Positions 7,862 to 15,278 of a stretch of 36,834 bases of DNA are shown one piece after another; the stretch's first letter is position 1, and the number at the start of each line of letters is the position of its first letter. The position numbers and the translations under genes are program-made. The stretch spans positions 1 through 36,834 of the forward strand of contig JBJHCV010000015.1 in the NCBI GenBank assembly GCA_050486225.1. The letters are read 5' to 3'. The notes under the pieces were generated by a model. That model was not told the DNA's origin. It did not search any database and saw only the letters and a program-made list of their open reading frames with translations. This stretch comes from JBBDIX01 sp050486225. Lineage in GTDB: Bacteria > Actinomycetota > Nitriliruptoria > Nitriliruptorales > Nitriliruptoraceae.

Positions 7862-8491
7862 ATGGGATCGGACGCGTCGAACCGGGCCAGCGACCCGTCG
7901 ACGCGGCGCGTGCTGACCGACGCGGCACGGCGCGAACAGTTCGCCGCCGAGGCCCTGCCACACGTCGACGGCCTGTACTCCGCGGCGCTCGGTCTCACCC
8001 GGGACCCGACCGACGCCCAGGACCTCGTCCAGGAGACCGTCGTCAAGGCCTACCGCTCGTTCCACCAGTTCGAACCGGGAACCAACGTCCGCGCGTGGAT
8101 GTACCGCATCCTGCACACGACGTGGATCTCGCTGCATCGGCGGGACCAGCGGCGCCCCGCGGAGACCCTGCAGGGGGAGTTCGACGACTACTCGCTCTAC
8201 GACGACCTGCGGAGCCGTGGGGGCGACAGTGTCGAGGCTGAGGTCCTCGACCGGCTGAGTGCGACCGAGGTGCGCGACGCGATGGCGGCCCTTCCCGAGA
8301 CGTTCCGCATGGCGGTGTTCCTGGCCGACGTCGAGGGCTTCTCGTACCGGGAGATCGCCGACATCATGGACACGCCCATCGGAACGGTGATGTCGCGTCT
8401 GCACCGGGGAAGATCTGCGCTGCAGAAGGCGTTGGCAGGGTATGCGCGGTCCCGTGGACTGATCATCGACCGGGAGGAACCTCGTGGATGA
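7862..8491 (+). CDS. sigR: ECF sigma factor, SigR/SigH type
   Basis: A 209-residue extracytoplasmic-function sigma factor. Region 2 (about 29-95) contains DAQDLVQETVVKAYRSF and the region 2.4 segment VRAWMYRILHTTWI. Region 4 (about 138-190) contains a helix-turn-helix, FSYREIADIMDTPIGTVMSRLHRGR. In Streptomyces SigR and mycobacterial SigH, such factors direct the thiol-oxidative and heat stress regulon under control of a zinc anti-sigma factor. That partner is encoded immediately downstream with an 8-base overlap, strongly supporting the assignment. The ATG at 7862 is the first good start before the conserved sequence; the longer upstream open frame overlaps the opposite gene and is not conserved. 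Confidence 0.92.
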   Translation: MGSDASNRASDPSTRRVLTDAARREQFAAEALPHVDGLYSAALGLTRDPTDAQDLVQETVVKAYRSFHQFEPGTNVRAWMYRILHTTWISLHRRDQRRPAETLQGEFDDYSLYDDLRSRGGDSVEAEVLDRLSATEVRDAMAALPETFRMAVFLADVEGFSYREIADIMDTPIGTVMSRLHRGRSALQKALAGYARSRGLIIDREEPRG

Positions 8492-8738
8492 CCCCTCGGC
8501 GTCCGGGTGTGCTGGTGGCGACTGCGGCGACGCACTCGCCGCCCTCGAGGCCTACCTCGACGGTGAACTTCCCGAGGCGCGACTCGACGGCATCCGTGCG
8601 CACCTGGCGGCCTGCTACCCGTGCACCGGACGTGCCAGCTTCGAGGAGCAGCTGCGCGCCATCGTTCGCCGGGACTGCGTCGAGCAGGCTCCCGAACGCC
8701 TGCTCGCCCGCATCGCGGAGGTCCTCGACGAGGGATGA
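8484..8738 (+). CDS. rsrA: RsrA/RshA-type zinc anti-sigma factor
   Basis: An 84-residue ZAS-family anti-sigma factor that should bind the upstream sigma factor when reduced and release it when its cysteines are oxidised. The zinc motif is complete: Cys14, His40, Cys44 and Cys47. The 26-residue gap between the first Cys and the His is the same as in Streptomyces RsrA (Cys11, His37, Cys41, Cys44). An extra Cys9 precedes the motif and a Cys65 follows it. The GTG start at 8484 is preceded by GGGAGG (8472-8477) and overlaps the end of sigR by eight bases, so the two are translationally coupled. In actinobacteria this system is typically paired with mycothiol chemistry. Confidence 0.9.
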   Translation: MDDPSASGCAGGDCGDALAALEAYLDGELPEARLDGIRAHLAACYPCTGRASFEEQLRAIVRRDCVEQAPERLLARIAEVLDEG

Positions 8739-8845
8739 GGCGCCACGGTCGAGGCCTCGCGCACGAGTAGGCTGCGAAGACCCGGGGCGGTCTGCAGCTG
8801 TCACGCCGCCCTCCTCACACTCCTTCGACACCCGCCGAGGCCCTG

Positions 8846-9814
8846 ATGTCCGACCGTCCGGTACTCGTGACCGGCGCCGCCGGATTCATCGGCTCCAACC
8901 TCGTCGCGCGACTGCTCGAGCACGGCAGTCGCGTGATCGGCGTGGACGACCTGTCGACGGGATCGCTGGGCAACCTCGCGGCGGCGCGTGACCGGCACCC
9001 GGGCCGTTTCGAGTTCGACCGACTCGACATCCGAAAGGGTGGGCTCGGCCCGCTCGTCGAGCGGCTCCGCCCCGAGACCATCTTCCACCTCGCGGCCCAG
9101 GTCGACGTCCGGCGCAGTGTCGACGATCCGATGCACGACGCGTCCGTCAACGTGCTGGGCACCGTGGCGGTGCTCGACGCCGCGGTTCGTGGCGGGGTCT
9201 CCAAGGTGGTCTACGCCGGCTCGATCGGGTCGTACGGCGAGCCGTCGGAGGACGAACTGCCCGTGGACGAGACCTTCGACCGCCCCGCCACGTCGCCCTA
9301 CGGCACGTCGAAACGGGTGGCCGTCGACTACCTGCGGACCTACGAGGTTCTGCACGGGCTGCGGTGGACCGCACTGACGTTCGCCAACGTCTACGGGCCG
9401 CACCAGACGACCGCCGGTGAGGGGGGCGTGGTGGCGACGTTCGCCGGCCGCATGCTCGCGGGGCAGCCTTGCACGATCTTCGGAGACGGCGAACAGACCC
9501 GGGACTTCGTGTACGTCGACGACGTCGTGCACGCACTGGTGCTCGCTGCCGGGCGTGGCGACGGTGAACGCTTCATGATCGGGACCGGTGAACGCATCAG
9601 CATCAACCAGCTGTTCCGGGCGCTCGCCGCCGCCGTCGACTACCCGCACGCCGCGGTGTCTGCTCCTGCGCGACCGGGTGAGGTCCGGCACAGCGCGCTC
9701 GATGCCCGCAGGGCCGCGAGTGGACTCGGTTGGAAGCCGTGGACGCCGCTGGAGGAGGGCCTCGCAGCCACGCTCGCCTGGGCCGCGTCACAGGCGCCGC
9801 GCACGCTGCGCTGA
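8846..9814 (+). CDS. NAD-dependent sugar-nucleotide epimerase/dehydratase (GalE-like)
   Basis: A 322-residue extended short-chain dehydrogenase. The Rossmann motif GAAGFIG (10-16) starts near the N-terminus, an Asp-containing loop follows (GVDDLSTG), and the catalytic YxxxK pair is Tyr152/Lys156 within SPYGTSKR. The downstream sequence ANVYGPHQ and the GDGEQTRDFVYVDDV motif are typical of UDP-glucose 4-epimerases and related enzymes acting on NDP-sugars. Length and order fit UDP-glucose 4-epimerase, but UDP-glucuronate/dTDP-glucose relatives share all these motifs, so the exact substrate is not fixed. It lies downstream of sigR-rsrA with a TAGGCTGCGA element in the gap. Its context suggests a cell-wall or polysaccharide precursor role. 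Confidence 0.85.
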   Translation: MSDRPVLVTGAAGFIGSNLVARLLEHGSRVIGVDDLSTGSLGNLAAARDRHPGRFEFDRLDIRKGGLGPLVERLRPETIFHLAAQVDVRRSVDDPMHDASVNVLGTVAVLDAAVRGGVSKVVYAGSIGSYGEPSEDELPVDETFDRPATSPYGTSKRVAVDYLRTYEVLHGLRWTALTFANVYGPHQTTAGEGGVVATFAGRMLAGQPCTIFGDGEQTRDFVYVDDVVHALVLAAGRGDGERFMIGTGERISINQLFRALAAAVDYPHAAVSAPARPGEVRHSALDARRAASGLGWKPWTPLEEGLAATLAWAASQAPRTLR

Positions 9815-9822
9815 GCGGGCGT

Positions 9823-9863
9823 GGCACCACCGCTGCGCCGCGGCGCGGGACGTCGTTGGTGCC
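9823..9863 (+). terminator. Stem-loop after the epimerase gene
   Basis: GGCACCA (9823-9829) and TGGTGCC (9857-9863) form a 7-bp stem, with a second self-complementary core GCGCCGCGGCGC (9835-9846) inside. It lies between the epimerase stop and the next gene's -10 element. Confidence 0.45.
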
Positions 9864-9870
9864 GGGGCGA

Positions 9871-9876
9871 TAGCCT
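9871..9876 (+). promoter_or_regulatory. -10 element giving a leaderless start
   Basis: TAGCCT is followed by exactly six bases and then the ATG at 9883, with no ribosome-binding site in between. This is the arrangement of leaderless mRNAs common in actinobacteria. No good -35 is visible. Confidence 0.4.
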
Positions 9877-9882
9877 CGCTGG

Positions 9883-10248
9883 ATGGCCACCGCTGATCGA
9901 TCTCGTGCTCCCCGTCGTGGCGACGGGTCGTCGCCACGTGGCCGGGCGGGTTCCTCCCGCGACGGCGCGGCCCGCGGCCGGCGTCCCGGCGATCCGGACG
10001 AGACCGTCGCCCAACTCGCCGGCCCGTTGTCACGAGTGCTCGCGCGCCTTCCGGAGACGCAGCGCCGCGTGCTCGAACTCAGGATGGGGCTTGTCGACGG
10101 GCATCCACACGACCTCTCCGACACGGCCGCGGAACTCGGGCTGTCGATGGCCGAGGCCCGGGACATCGAGCAGCGGGCCTTCGCCCACATCCGCGAGGTG
10201 ATCCCGCCCGGCCAGCTGCGCAACCTGCAGCGCCACCTCGACCGCTGA
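9883..10248 (+). CDS. Stand-alone sigma-70 region 4-like DNA-binding protein
   Basis: A 121-residue protein. The first ~38 residues are Arg/Gly/Ser-rich and disordered. The rest matches region 4 of a primary-type sigma-70 factor: LPETQRRVLELRMGL, then a helix-turn-helix with LSDTAAELGLSMAEARDIEQRA. There is no region 2 or 3, so it cannot act as a normal sigma factor alone. It could be a DNA-binding regulator, an RNA polymerase beta-flap binder, or a sigma decoy. It starts with a probable leaderless ATG and ends 12 bases before pdtaS, so the two are likely co-transcribed. I do not know a characterised homologue in this position. Confidence 0.75.
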   Translation: MATADRSRAPRRGDGSSPRGRAGSSRDGAARGRRPGDPDETVAQLAGPLSRVLARLPETQRRVLELRMGLVDGHPHDLSDTAAELGLSMAEARDIEQRAFAHIREVIPPGQLRNLQRHLDR

Positions 10249-10260
10249 CGGCGCGCGTCG

Positions 10261-11700
10261 ATGACGTCTCTCCGACACCATGTCCCGGCGCCCACGGGGC
10301 TGCACGACGCCGCGGTCGACACGCTCGAGGCGGTGCTGGCCGACTGGCAGATCCTGGCCGACCTGTCCTTCTCCGACCTGCTCATGTTCTGCCGCGACCT
10401 CATGACGGGCGCGATGACCGTCGTCGCGCAGATGCGCCCCTACACGGCGCAGACCATCTACAACGAGGACCTGGTCGGTCGCACCTTCGGTCCCGACGAG
10501 CGACCGTCGGTGGCGCGTGCGTTCGAGACGGGGGAGATCGTCCGTGAGGGCGACCCCGACTGGTCGACCGGCGTGCCCGTGCGTTCGGACGCCGTGCCGG
10601 TGCGTTTCGACGGCGACGTCATCGCCGTCATCACCCGAGAGGCGAACCTGTCGATGGTCCGAGCCCCGTCACAGCTCGAGCTGACCTACCTGCAGGCCGC
10701 CAACGAACTGTCCCAGATGCTCGCCGAGGGCTCGTTCCCGTTCCCGGGTGAACGACGTGACCGGGACGTCAGCCCGCGCGTCGGTGACGGGGCGATGCGC
10801 ATCGATCCGAGCGGCATCGTCACCTTCGCGTCTCCCAACGCCGTCAGCGCCTACCGACGCCTCGGCATCGCCGAAAACATCGTCGGCCGCAGCGTGGGCG
10901 CCGACCCGAACGGCGATCAGCTTCTCGAGGCGCTCGCGGACGGGGAACCCCACCTGTCCGAGATCGAGGCCGGTGGGACGATCGTCCTGAGGCGGCTGAT
11001 CCCGCTGACGCGCTCGCACCGGGTGCTCGGCGGGTTGATGCTGATGCGCGAGGTGACCGAGCTGCGGCGCCACGAGCGGCTGCTCCTCTACAAGGACGCG
11101 ACGATCCGGGAGATCCACCACCGGGTCAAGAACAACCTCCAGACCGTGGCCTCGCTCCTGCGCCTTCAGTCACGCCGTCTCGACTCGCAGGAGGCTCGTG
11201 ACGCGCTTGGTGAGTCCGTCCGACGAATCTCGTCGATCGCGCTGGTCCACGAGACCCTGTCGCAGGACGCCAGGCAGAGCGTGTCGTTCGACAAGGTGAC
11301 CCATCGGCTGATCGACATGCTGAGCGCTGGGCTCACCGATCCGGAGCGTCCGGTGGAGATGGAGGTCATCGGCACCGGCGGGGACCTGCCGGCGGAGGTC
11401 GCCACGCCGCTGGCGCTCGTGGTGTCGGAACTGCTCCAGAACGCGGTCGAGCACGGGTTCGTGGAGCGGGGTGGCCGGGTGACGGTGGAGCTGACCCGTC
11501 AGCCGCAGGGGCTGCGCGTCGTGATCACCGACGACGGTGTGGGCGTGCCTGCGGACTGGGATCCGACGGACAGTGCCCGCCTGGGCCTCCAGATCGTGGC
11601 CACCCTCGTCGAGTCGGAACTCGCCGGGACGCTCGACGTGCGCCGGGTGTCCGACGAGGGGGGAACCAGGTGCGAGGTGATCCTTCCCGTTCCCGGGTGA
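10261..11700 (+). CDS. pdtaS: Sensor histidine kinase PdtaS
   Basis: A 479-residue soluble histidine kinase. An N-terminal GAF domain (about 20-160, beginning with the actinobacterial pattern DWQILADLSFSDLLMF) is followed by a PAS-like domain (about 175-270), then a HisKA_2 domain with EIHHRVKNNLQTV, giving the phosphorylation site at His286/287. The HATPase has an N box (ELLQNAVEHGF) and G box (DDGVGVP). No transmembrane helix is visible. In mycobacteria PdtaS phosphorylates the ANTAR RNA-binding antiterminator PdtaR and responds to Cu/NO; PdtaR is not in this window. The whiB1 gene next door, convergent here, matches mycobacterial order Rv3220c-Rv3219. Confidence 0.93.
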   Translation: MTSLRHHVPAPTGLHDAAVDTLEAVLADWQILADLSFSDLLMFCRDLMTGAMTVVAQMRPYTAQTIYNEDLVGRTFGPDERPSVARAFETGEIVREGDPDWSTGVPVRSDAVPVRFDGDVIAVITREANLSMVRAPSQLELTYLQAANELSQMLAEGSFPFPGERRDRDVSPRVGDGAMRIDPSGIVTFASPNAVSAYRRLGIAENIVGRSVGADPNGDQLLEALADGEPHLSEIEAGGTIVLRRLIPLTRSHRVLGGLMLMREVTELRRHERLLLYKDATIREIHHRVKNNLQTVASLLRLQSRRLDSQEARDALGESVRRISSIALVHETLSQDARQSVSFDKVTHRLIDMLSAGLTDPERPVEMEVIGTGGDLPAEVATPLALVVSELLQNAVEHGFVERGGRVTVELTRQPQGLRVVITDDGVGVPADWDPTDSARLGLQIVATLVESELAGTLDVRRVSDEGGTRCEVILPVPG

Positions 11701-11712
11701 TCCCCGGGCGGG

Positions 11713-11729
11713 CCGTCACGAGGTGACGG
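11713..11729. terminator. Bidirectional stem-loop between pdtaS and whiB
   Basis: CCGTCAC and GTGACGG form a 7-bp perfect stem around a 3-base loop (GAG). It lies 12 bases after the pdtaS stop and 15 bases beyond the whiB stop on the opposite strand, so it can serve both convergent genes. Confidence 0.65.
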
Positions 11730-11744
11730 AATGGAGGCCTCGCT

Positions 11745-11996
11745 TCAGCTCGCCATCCGGCGGCGTCGCTGGCGGGCCCGCTTCAGGGTCCGGCGCTCGT
11801 CCTCGGTGAGGCCACCCCACACACCCGCGTCCTGGTTCGACGCGAGTGCGAACTCCAGGCACTCCTCGCGCACGTCGCAACGTGCACAGACACGCTTGGC
11901 TGCTTCGGACTGCTCGACCGCCGGACCGGTCGTCCCGATGGGGAAGAACAGCTCCGGGTCCTCGTCGATGCAAGCGGCGCGGCTACGCCAGTCCAT
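11745..11996 (-). CDS. whiB1: WhiB family Fe-S transcription factor (WhiB1-like)
   Basis: An 83-residue Wbl protein. It has the four-cysteine iron-sulfur motif (Cys in RAACID near residue 9, CARC in the middle and CLEF), the turn motif GVWGG, and a basic C-terminus (RTLKRARQRRRRMAS) for DNA binding. It begins MDWRSRAACIDEDPELFFP, nearly the same as mycobacterial WhiB1, an essential NO-sensitive regulator that binds region 4 of the housekeeping sigma factor. The ATG at 11996 has AGGAG seven bases upstream; the longer frame to 12086 lacks support. It is convergent with pdtaS. A promoter and a long leader are visible upstream. Confidence 0.93.
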   Translation of the reverse strand: MDWRSRAACIDEDPELFFPIGTTGPAVEQSEAAKRVCARCDVREECLEFALASNQDAGVWGGLTEDERRTLKRARQRRRRMAS

Positions 11997-12317
11997 GGTG
12001 GGGCTCCTGCGTGGTCTGCCCGCGGTGTGGCGCTGGGCTCCGTCGGGTGCGGTTGTCGGGTCCGGTGTGCTCATACGTGCGTGCAATCCATTGCGGGGGA
12101 CGACTCTGCCTGTGCGGCGACTCGACTCCGCGGGTGGTGCTCACGTTCCGACGACCGGCTTGTGAAGGATTTCTCATGGGCAACCGTAACGACTGGCGTG
12201 CCCGTGTCAAGGGTTGTCCGCACAATGGGCCAGGCCGGTCGACCCCCCGTGCGTTGTGCGCGCGCCGTGGGCGAAGACCGTGCGGGAAACGAGGTCACCA
12301 CGGAAGTTCGGCCCACC
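11997..12317 (-). promoter_or_regulatory. whiB upstream region: promoter and ~180-base leader
   Basis: This 321-base gap lies between the lipid-kinase gene and whiB. On the minus strand TTGACA (12210-12205) and TACGGT (12188-12183), 16 bases apart, form the best consensus promoter in the window. It predicts a start near 12176 and a leader of about 180 bases. An ATG lies five bases after the -10 (12177) and opens a 64-codon frame that runs past the whiB start, so an upstream ORF is possible, though its codon use is poor (AGA, AAT). An inverted repeat CGCACAA/TTGTGCG (12219-12260) lies just upstream of the promoter and may end the kinase transcript or bind a regulator. Confidence 0.6.
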
Positions 12318-13235
12318 TCAGGCCAGCACGCGCAGTGCATCGGGCTGCACGCGGAACTCGACGCGGACGCGACGGCCCAGGTACTCGCCGTCCGCCATCA
12401 GTGGCAGTGGCTGCGGCGCGTGCAGGGTGAACGCCGGAAGGTCACGGTGGTAGGCGACCTCGGGCAGGTCGACGTGCGAGCCGTCGGACACGACGCGGCC
12501 CAGGATCCGTAGCAGTCGTCGCGTCGACGTGGTGGTGACCGTGAGCAGGTCGAGTCCGTCGTCGAACGACGCGTCCGGGTGCACGTGGAGGGCGCGGGTG
12601 CCGAGGAACGTGTACGGCGACGTGTTGGCCACGATCGAGATGGTCACCGGCGGCCCGAGCACGTTGCCGTCGATCTCCACCTCGACGAGTGCCGTCGCCC
12701 GACGCAGCGCCGTCCACTCCACGAGGGCGGACCACACGTAGGCGGCCTGTCCGAGGTGCCGCTTGAACCGTTGGCGGCGTTCGACGTGGCGGACGACAGC
12801 GGCGTCGAACCCGAGACCGGCGTTGCACACGAACCAGCGATCGTCGACCCGGCCCAGCGAGATGCGTCGCAGCGCTGCGCCCTCATGCAGGCGGGCTGCC
12901 GCCTGGCGAGCGTCGTTGGGCAGGCCGAGGGTCCGCGCGAGGACGTTCGCCCCGCCACCGGGCACGACCCCGAGCGCGACGTCCGAGCCGGCAAGTCCCT
13001 GCGCGAGTTCGTTGACCGTGCCGTCCCCGCCGAGGGCGAACACCAGGTCGAACGCCTCGTCGACGGCAGCCCTGGCGATCCGTTCGGCATGGCCGGGATG
13101 CTCGGTCGCGATGACCTCGACGTGCCTGCCGGGTCCCACGATCCGCGCGACGTGGCCGGCGATGCGGCGGTTGGTGCCACGCGCTGCGGGGTTGAAGACG
13201 AGCAGGGCACGAGTCTCGCGCGCGGCGGTCACCAT
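12318..13235 (-). CDS. Diacylglycerol/lipid kinase family protein
   Basis: A 305-residue member of the DAGK catalytic family (YegS/DgkB/LCB5-like), which phosphorylates lipid alcohols such as diacylglycerol with ATP. The nucleotide-binding motif GGDGTVNE is at 69-76, and the glycine-rich PGGGANVLAR loop at 92-101. VFNPAARG at the N-terminus is the usual first strand, and the C-terminal half has the family beta-sandwich ending in MADGEYLG. The exact lipid substrate cannot be told from sequence. The ATG at 13235 has no strong ribosome site. It lies 93 bases downstream of the tRNA-Arg gene, so read-through from the tRNA promoter is possible. Its position upstream of whiB is frequent in actinobacteria. 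Confidence 0.88.
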   Translation of the reverse strand: MVTAARETRALLVFNPAARGTNRRIAGHVARIVGPGRHVEVIATEHPGHAERIARAAVDEAFDLVFALGGDGTVNELAQGLAGSDVALGVVPGGGANVLARTLGLPNDARQAAARLHEGAALRRISLGRVDDRWFVCNAGLGFDAAVVRHVERRQRFKRHLGQAAYVWSALVEWTALRRATALVEVEIDGNVLGPPVTISIVANTSPYTFLGTRALHVHPDASFDDGLDLLTVTTTSTRRLLRILGRVVSDGSHVDLPEVAYHRDLPAFTLHAPQPLPLMADGEYLGRRVRVEFRVQPDALRVLA

Positions 13236-13330
13236 GCCGCCGGAGGAGCGGCGTCGACGGTCACGTTCGCGTCGATCCGGAGAGGGCGTCTCGTCGATCG
13301 GTCATCGTCGACCTGCCCGGTCGCGGGTGG

Positions 13331-13402
13331 TACCCCCGGTAGGAATCGAACCTACGCACCTGGCTCCGGAGGCCAGTGCTCTATCCACTGAGCTACGGGG
13401 GC
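13331..13402 (-). tRNA. tRNA-Arg (anticodon CCG)
   Basis: The minus strand folds as a full cloverleaf. The acceptor stem is GCCCCCG with CGGGGGT, the D arm GCTCAGTGGATAGAGC, the anticodon stem CTGGC/GCCAG around loop CTCCGGA, and the T arm contains GGTTCGATTCC. The anticodon CCG reads CGG (Arg). A genomic CCA follows the discriminator base at 13328-13330. The gene is head-to-head with argS. Confidence 0.95.
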
Positions 13403-13558
13403 GTGGCGGCCGTCGGGCGCCGCGGAGGCGCGGACATCGTCCGCACCGGCCAGACCGTACCACGCGCCGTCGTGGCGCCGGATCGGCCGGGACGCATCGC
13501 CGACGGACGGTGCGGTTACGCTCACGAGTCGCTTCCCCGACTCCCTGGAAACCGTCTC

Positions 13559-15277
13559 ATGCCCCGTCCCGAGCGCACCGACCCGGTGCTCGCTGCCCTC
13601 GATGCCCGCCTGCGCGACGCGTTCGCGGCGTGCGGTCTTCCCGACGTGCCACCCGAACTCGAGCGGCCGAAGATCGCGGAGCACGGGGACTGGGCCACGA
13701 GCGCCGCCCTGCGCACCGCGAAGCAGGTCGGACGCCCCCCGCGGGAGATCGCCCAGCAGATCGTCGACCACCTGCAGGCCCCGGACGTCGTCGCCGAGGT
13801 GTCCATCGCCGGTCCGGGATTCGTCAACTTCCGCCTGGCCCACCGCTACCACGAGGACCTGGTGCGTCGCATCGTCGCCGAGGCCGGCGGGTTCGGTCGG
13901 CTCGAGGCCGAAGGGCTCCGGGAGACCGTCAACGTCGAGTTCGTGTCGGCCAATCCGACCGGTCCGCTGCACGTCGGAGCGGGCCGATGGGCGGCGACGG
14001 GCGACGCGATCGCCGCACTCATCGAGGCGAGTGGCCACGAGGTCGTGCGTGAGTACTACGTGAACGACGCCGGGGAGCAGATTCGTCGCTTCGGGGAGTC
14101 CGTCGTGCTCGTCGACCGCGACGCACCCCTCGGCGAGGAGCACTACCGGGGAGCGGTCGTCGCGGACATCGCCCGGCGCCTGCGTGACGCGCACGGCGGC
14201 CTCCCACTGGACGAGGTCGCGGGCGGGGTCGCCCCCGACGACGTGTCGGTCGTGGACCCCGGTGTCGGGGCGTCCATCGGCAGTCTGGCCGTGGAGGTCG
14301 TCCGCGGGGACATCGAGTCGGTCCTCGAACGGATGGGGGTCCACTACGACGTGTGGTACTCCGAACAGCAGGGACTGCACGACTCGGGAGCGATCGACGA
14401 CACGCTGGCCGACCTGCGTGCCTCCGGGACGACCTACGAGCAGGACGGTGCCCTGTTCCTGTCCACCTCCGCGCACGGGGACGACAAGGACCGTGTCCTG
14501 GTGCGCTCCGACGGACGACCAACCTACTTCGCGGCCGACTGCGCGTACCTGCGGGAGAAGTGGCGGCGCAGCGACCGACTCTTCTACCTGCTCGGGGCGG
14601 ATCACCACGGCTACGTCGCACGCCTGCTGGCGGCCGCCGAGTGCCTGGGCATCCCACCGGACCGCGTGGAGATCCGCATCGGCCAGCTGGTCAACCTGCT
14701 GCGAGGCGGCGAGCCCGTCCGCATGTCCAAGCGGTCGGGCACGACGATCGACCTGGCCGAGGTGCTCGACGAGGTCGGTGTCGACGTGACGCGCTACCAC
14801 TTCCTGCGTCAGGGCCTGGACACGACCGTCGACTTCGACCTCGACGTGGTCGCCGAGCAGTCCATGGACAACCCCGTCTACTACGTCCAGTACGCCCATG
14901 CCCGCATCAGCTCACTGATCCGCACGGCTGACGACCGAGGCTTCGAACACGGCCACCTCGAGGACGCCGACCTGACGGTGCTCGAAGAACCCGCCGAACT
15001 CGAACTGCTCGGTGCGATGGCTCAGCTGCCCGCGGTGGTCGCCGAGGCCGCCGAGCTGCGTGCGACCCAGCGGCTCGCTCGGTACGCCGAGGACCTGGCT
15101 GCGACGTTCCATCGCTTCTACACCGAGTGCCGGGTGCTCGTCGAGGGGGCCGAGGACGGGTCCGACCCCGACGCGGTACGGCTCGCCCGGGCCCGCTACT
15201 GGCTGGCGGTCGCATCCCGCCAGGTGCTGGCCAACGCCCTGGCCCTTCTTCGGGTCGACGCGCCGGAACGGATGTGA
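13559..15277 (+). CDS. argS: Arginyl-tRNA synthetase
   Basis: A 572-residue class I synthetase that charges tRNA-Arg. The class signature is ANPTGPLHVGAGR with HVGA at 138-141; the final His of HIGH is Ala here (actinobacterial ArgRS often has Gly there). The second signature is MSKRSG (389-394), and the C-terminal anticodon-binding domain starts around SMDNPVYYVQYAHAR. The N-terminal Add1 domain is present (GDWATSAALRTAK). The ATG at 13559 follows a TACGCT -10-like element (13517-13522) by 36 bases. The lysA start follows the argS stop by one base, so the pair is an operon, as in other actinobacteria (argS-lysA). A tRNA-Arg gene lies upstream on the opposite strand. Confidence 0.96.
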   Translation: MPRPERTDPVLAALDARLRDAFAACGLPDVPPELERPKIAEHGDWATSAALRTAKQVGRPPREIAQQIVDHLQAPDVVAEVSIAGPGFVNFRLAHRYHEDLVRRIVAEAGGFGRLEAEGLRETVNVEFVSANPTGPLHVGAGRWAATGDAIAALIEASGHEVVREYYVNDAGEQIRRFGESVVLVDRDAPLGEEHYRGAVVADIARRLRDAHGGLPLDEVAGGVAPDDVSVVDPGVGASIGSLAVEVVRGDIESVLERMGVHYDVWYSEQQGLHDSGAIDDTLADLRASGTTYEQDGALFLSTSAHGDDKDRVLVRSDGRPTYFAADCAYLREKWRRSDRLFYLLGADHHGYVARLLAAAECLGIPPDRVEIRIGQLVNLLRGGEPVRMSKRSGTTIDLAEVLDEVGVDVTRYHFLRQGLDTTVDFDLDVVAEQSMDNPVYYVQYAHARISSLIRTADDRGFEHGHLEDADLTVLEEPAELELLGAMAQLPAVVAEAAELRATQRLARYAEDLAATFHRFYTECRVLVEGAEDGSDPDAVRLARARYWLAVASRQVLANALALLRVDAPERM

Positions 15278-15278
15278 C

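Noticed and set aside
13352..14899. 515-residue frame antisense to argS
   Set aside because: Overlaps tRNA-Arg and argS, both secure; no recognisable domain.
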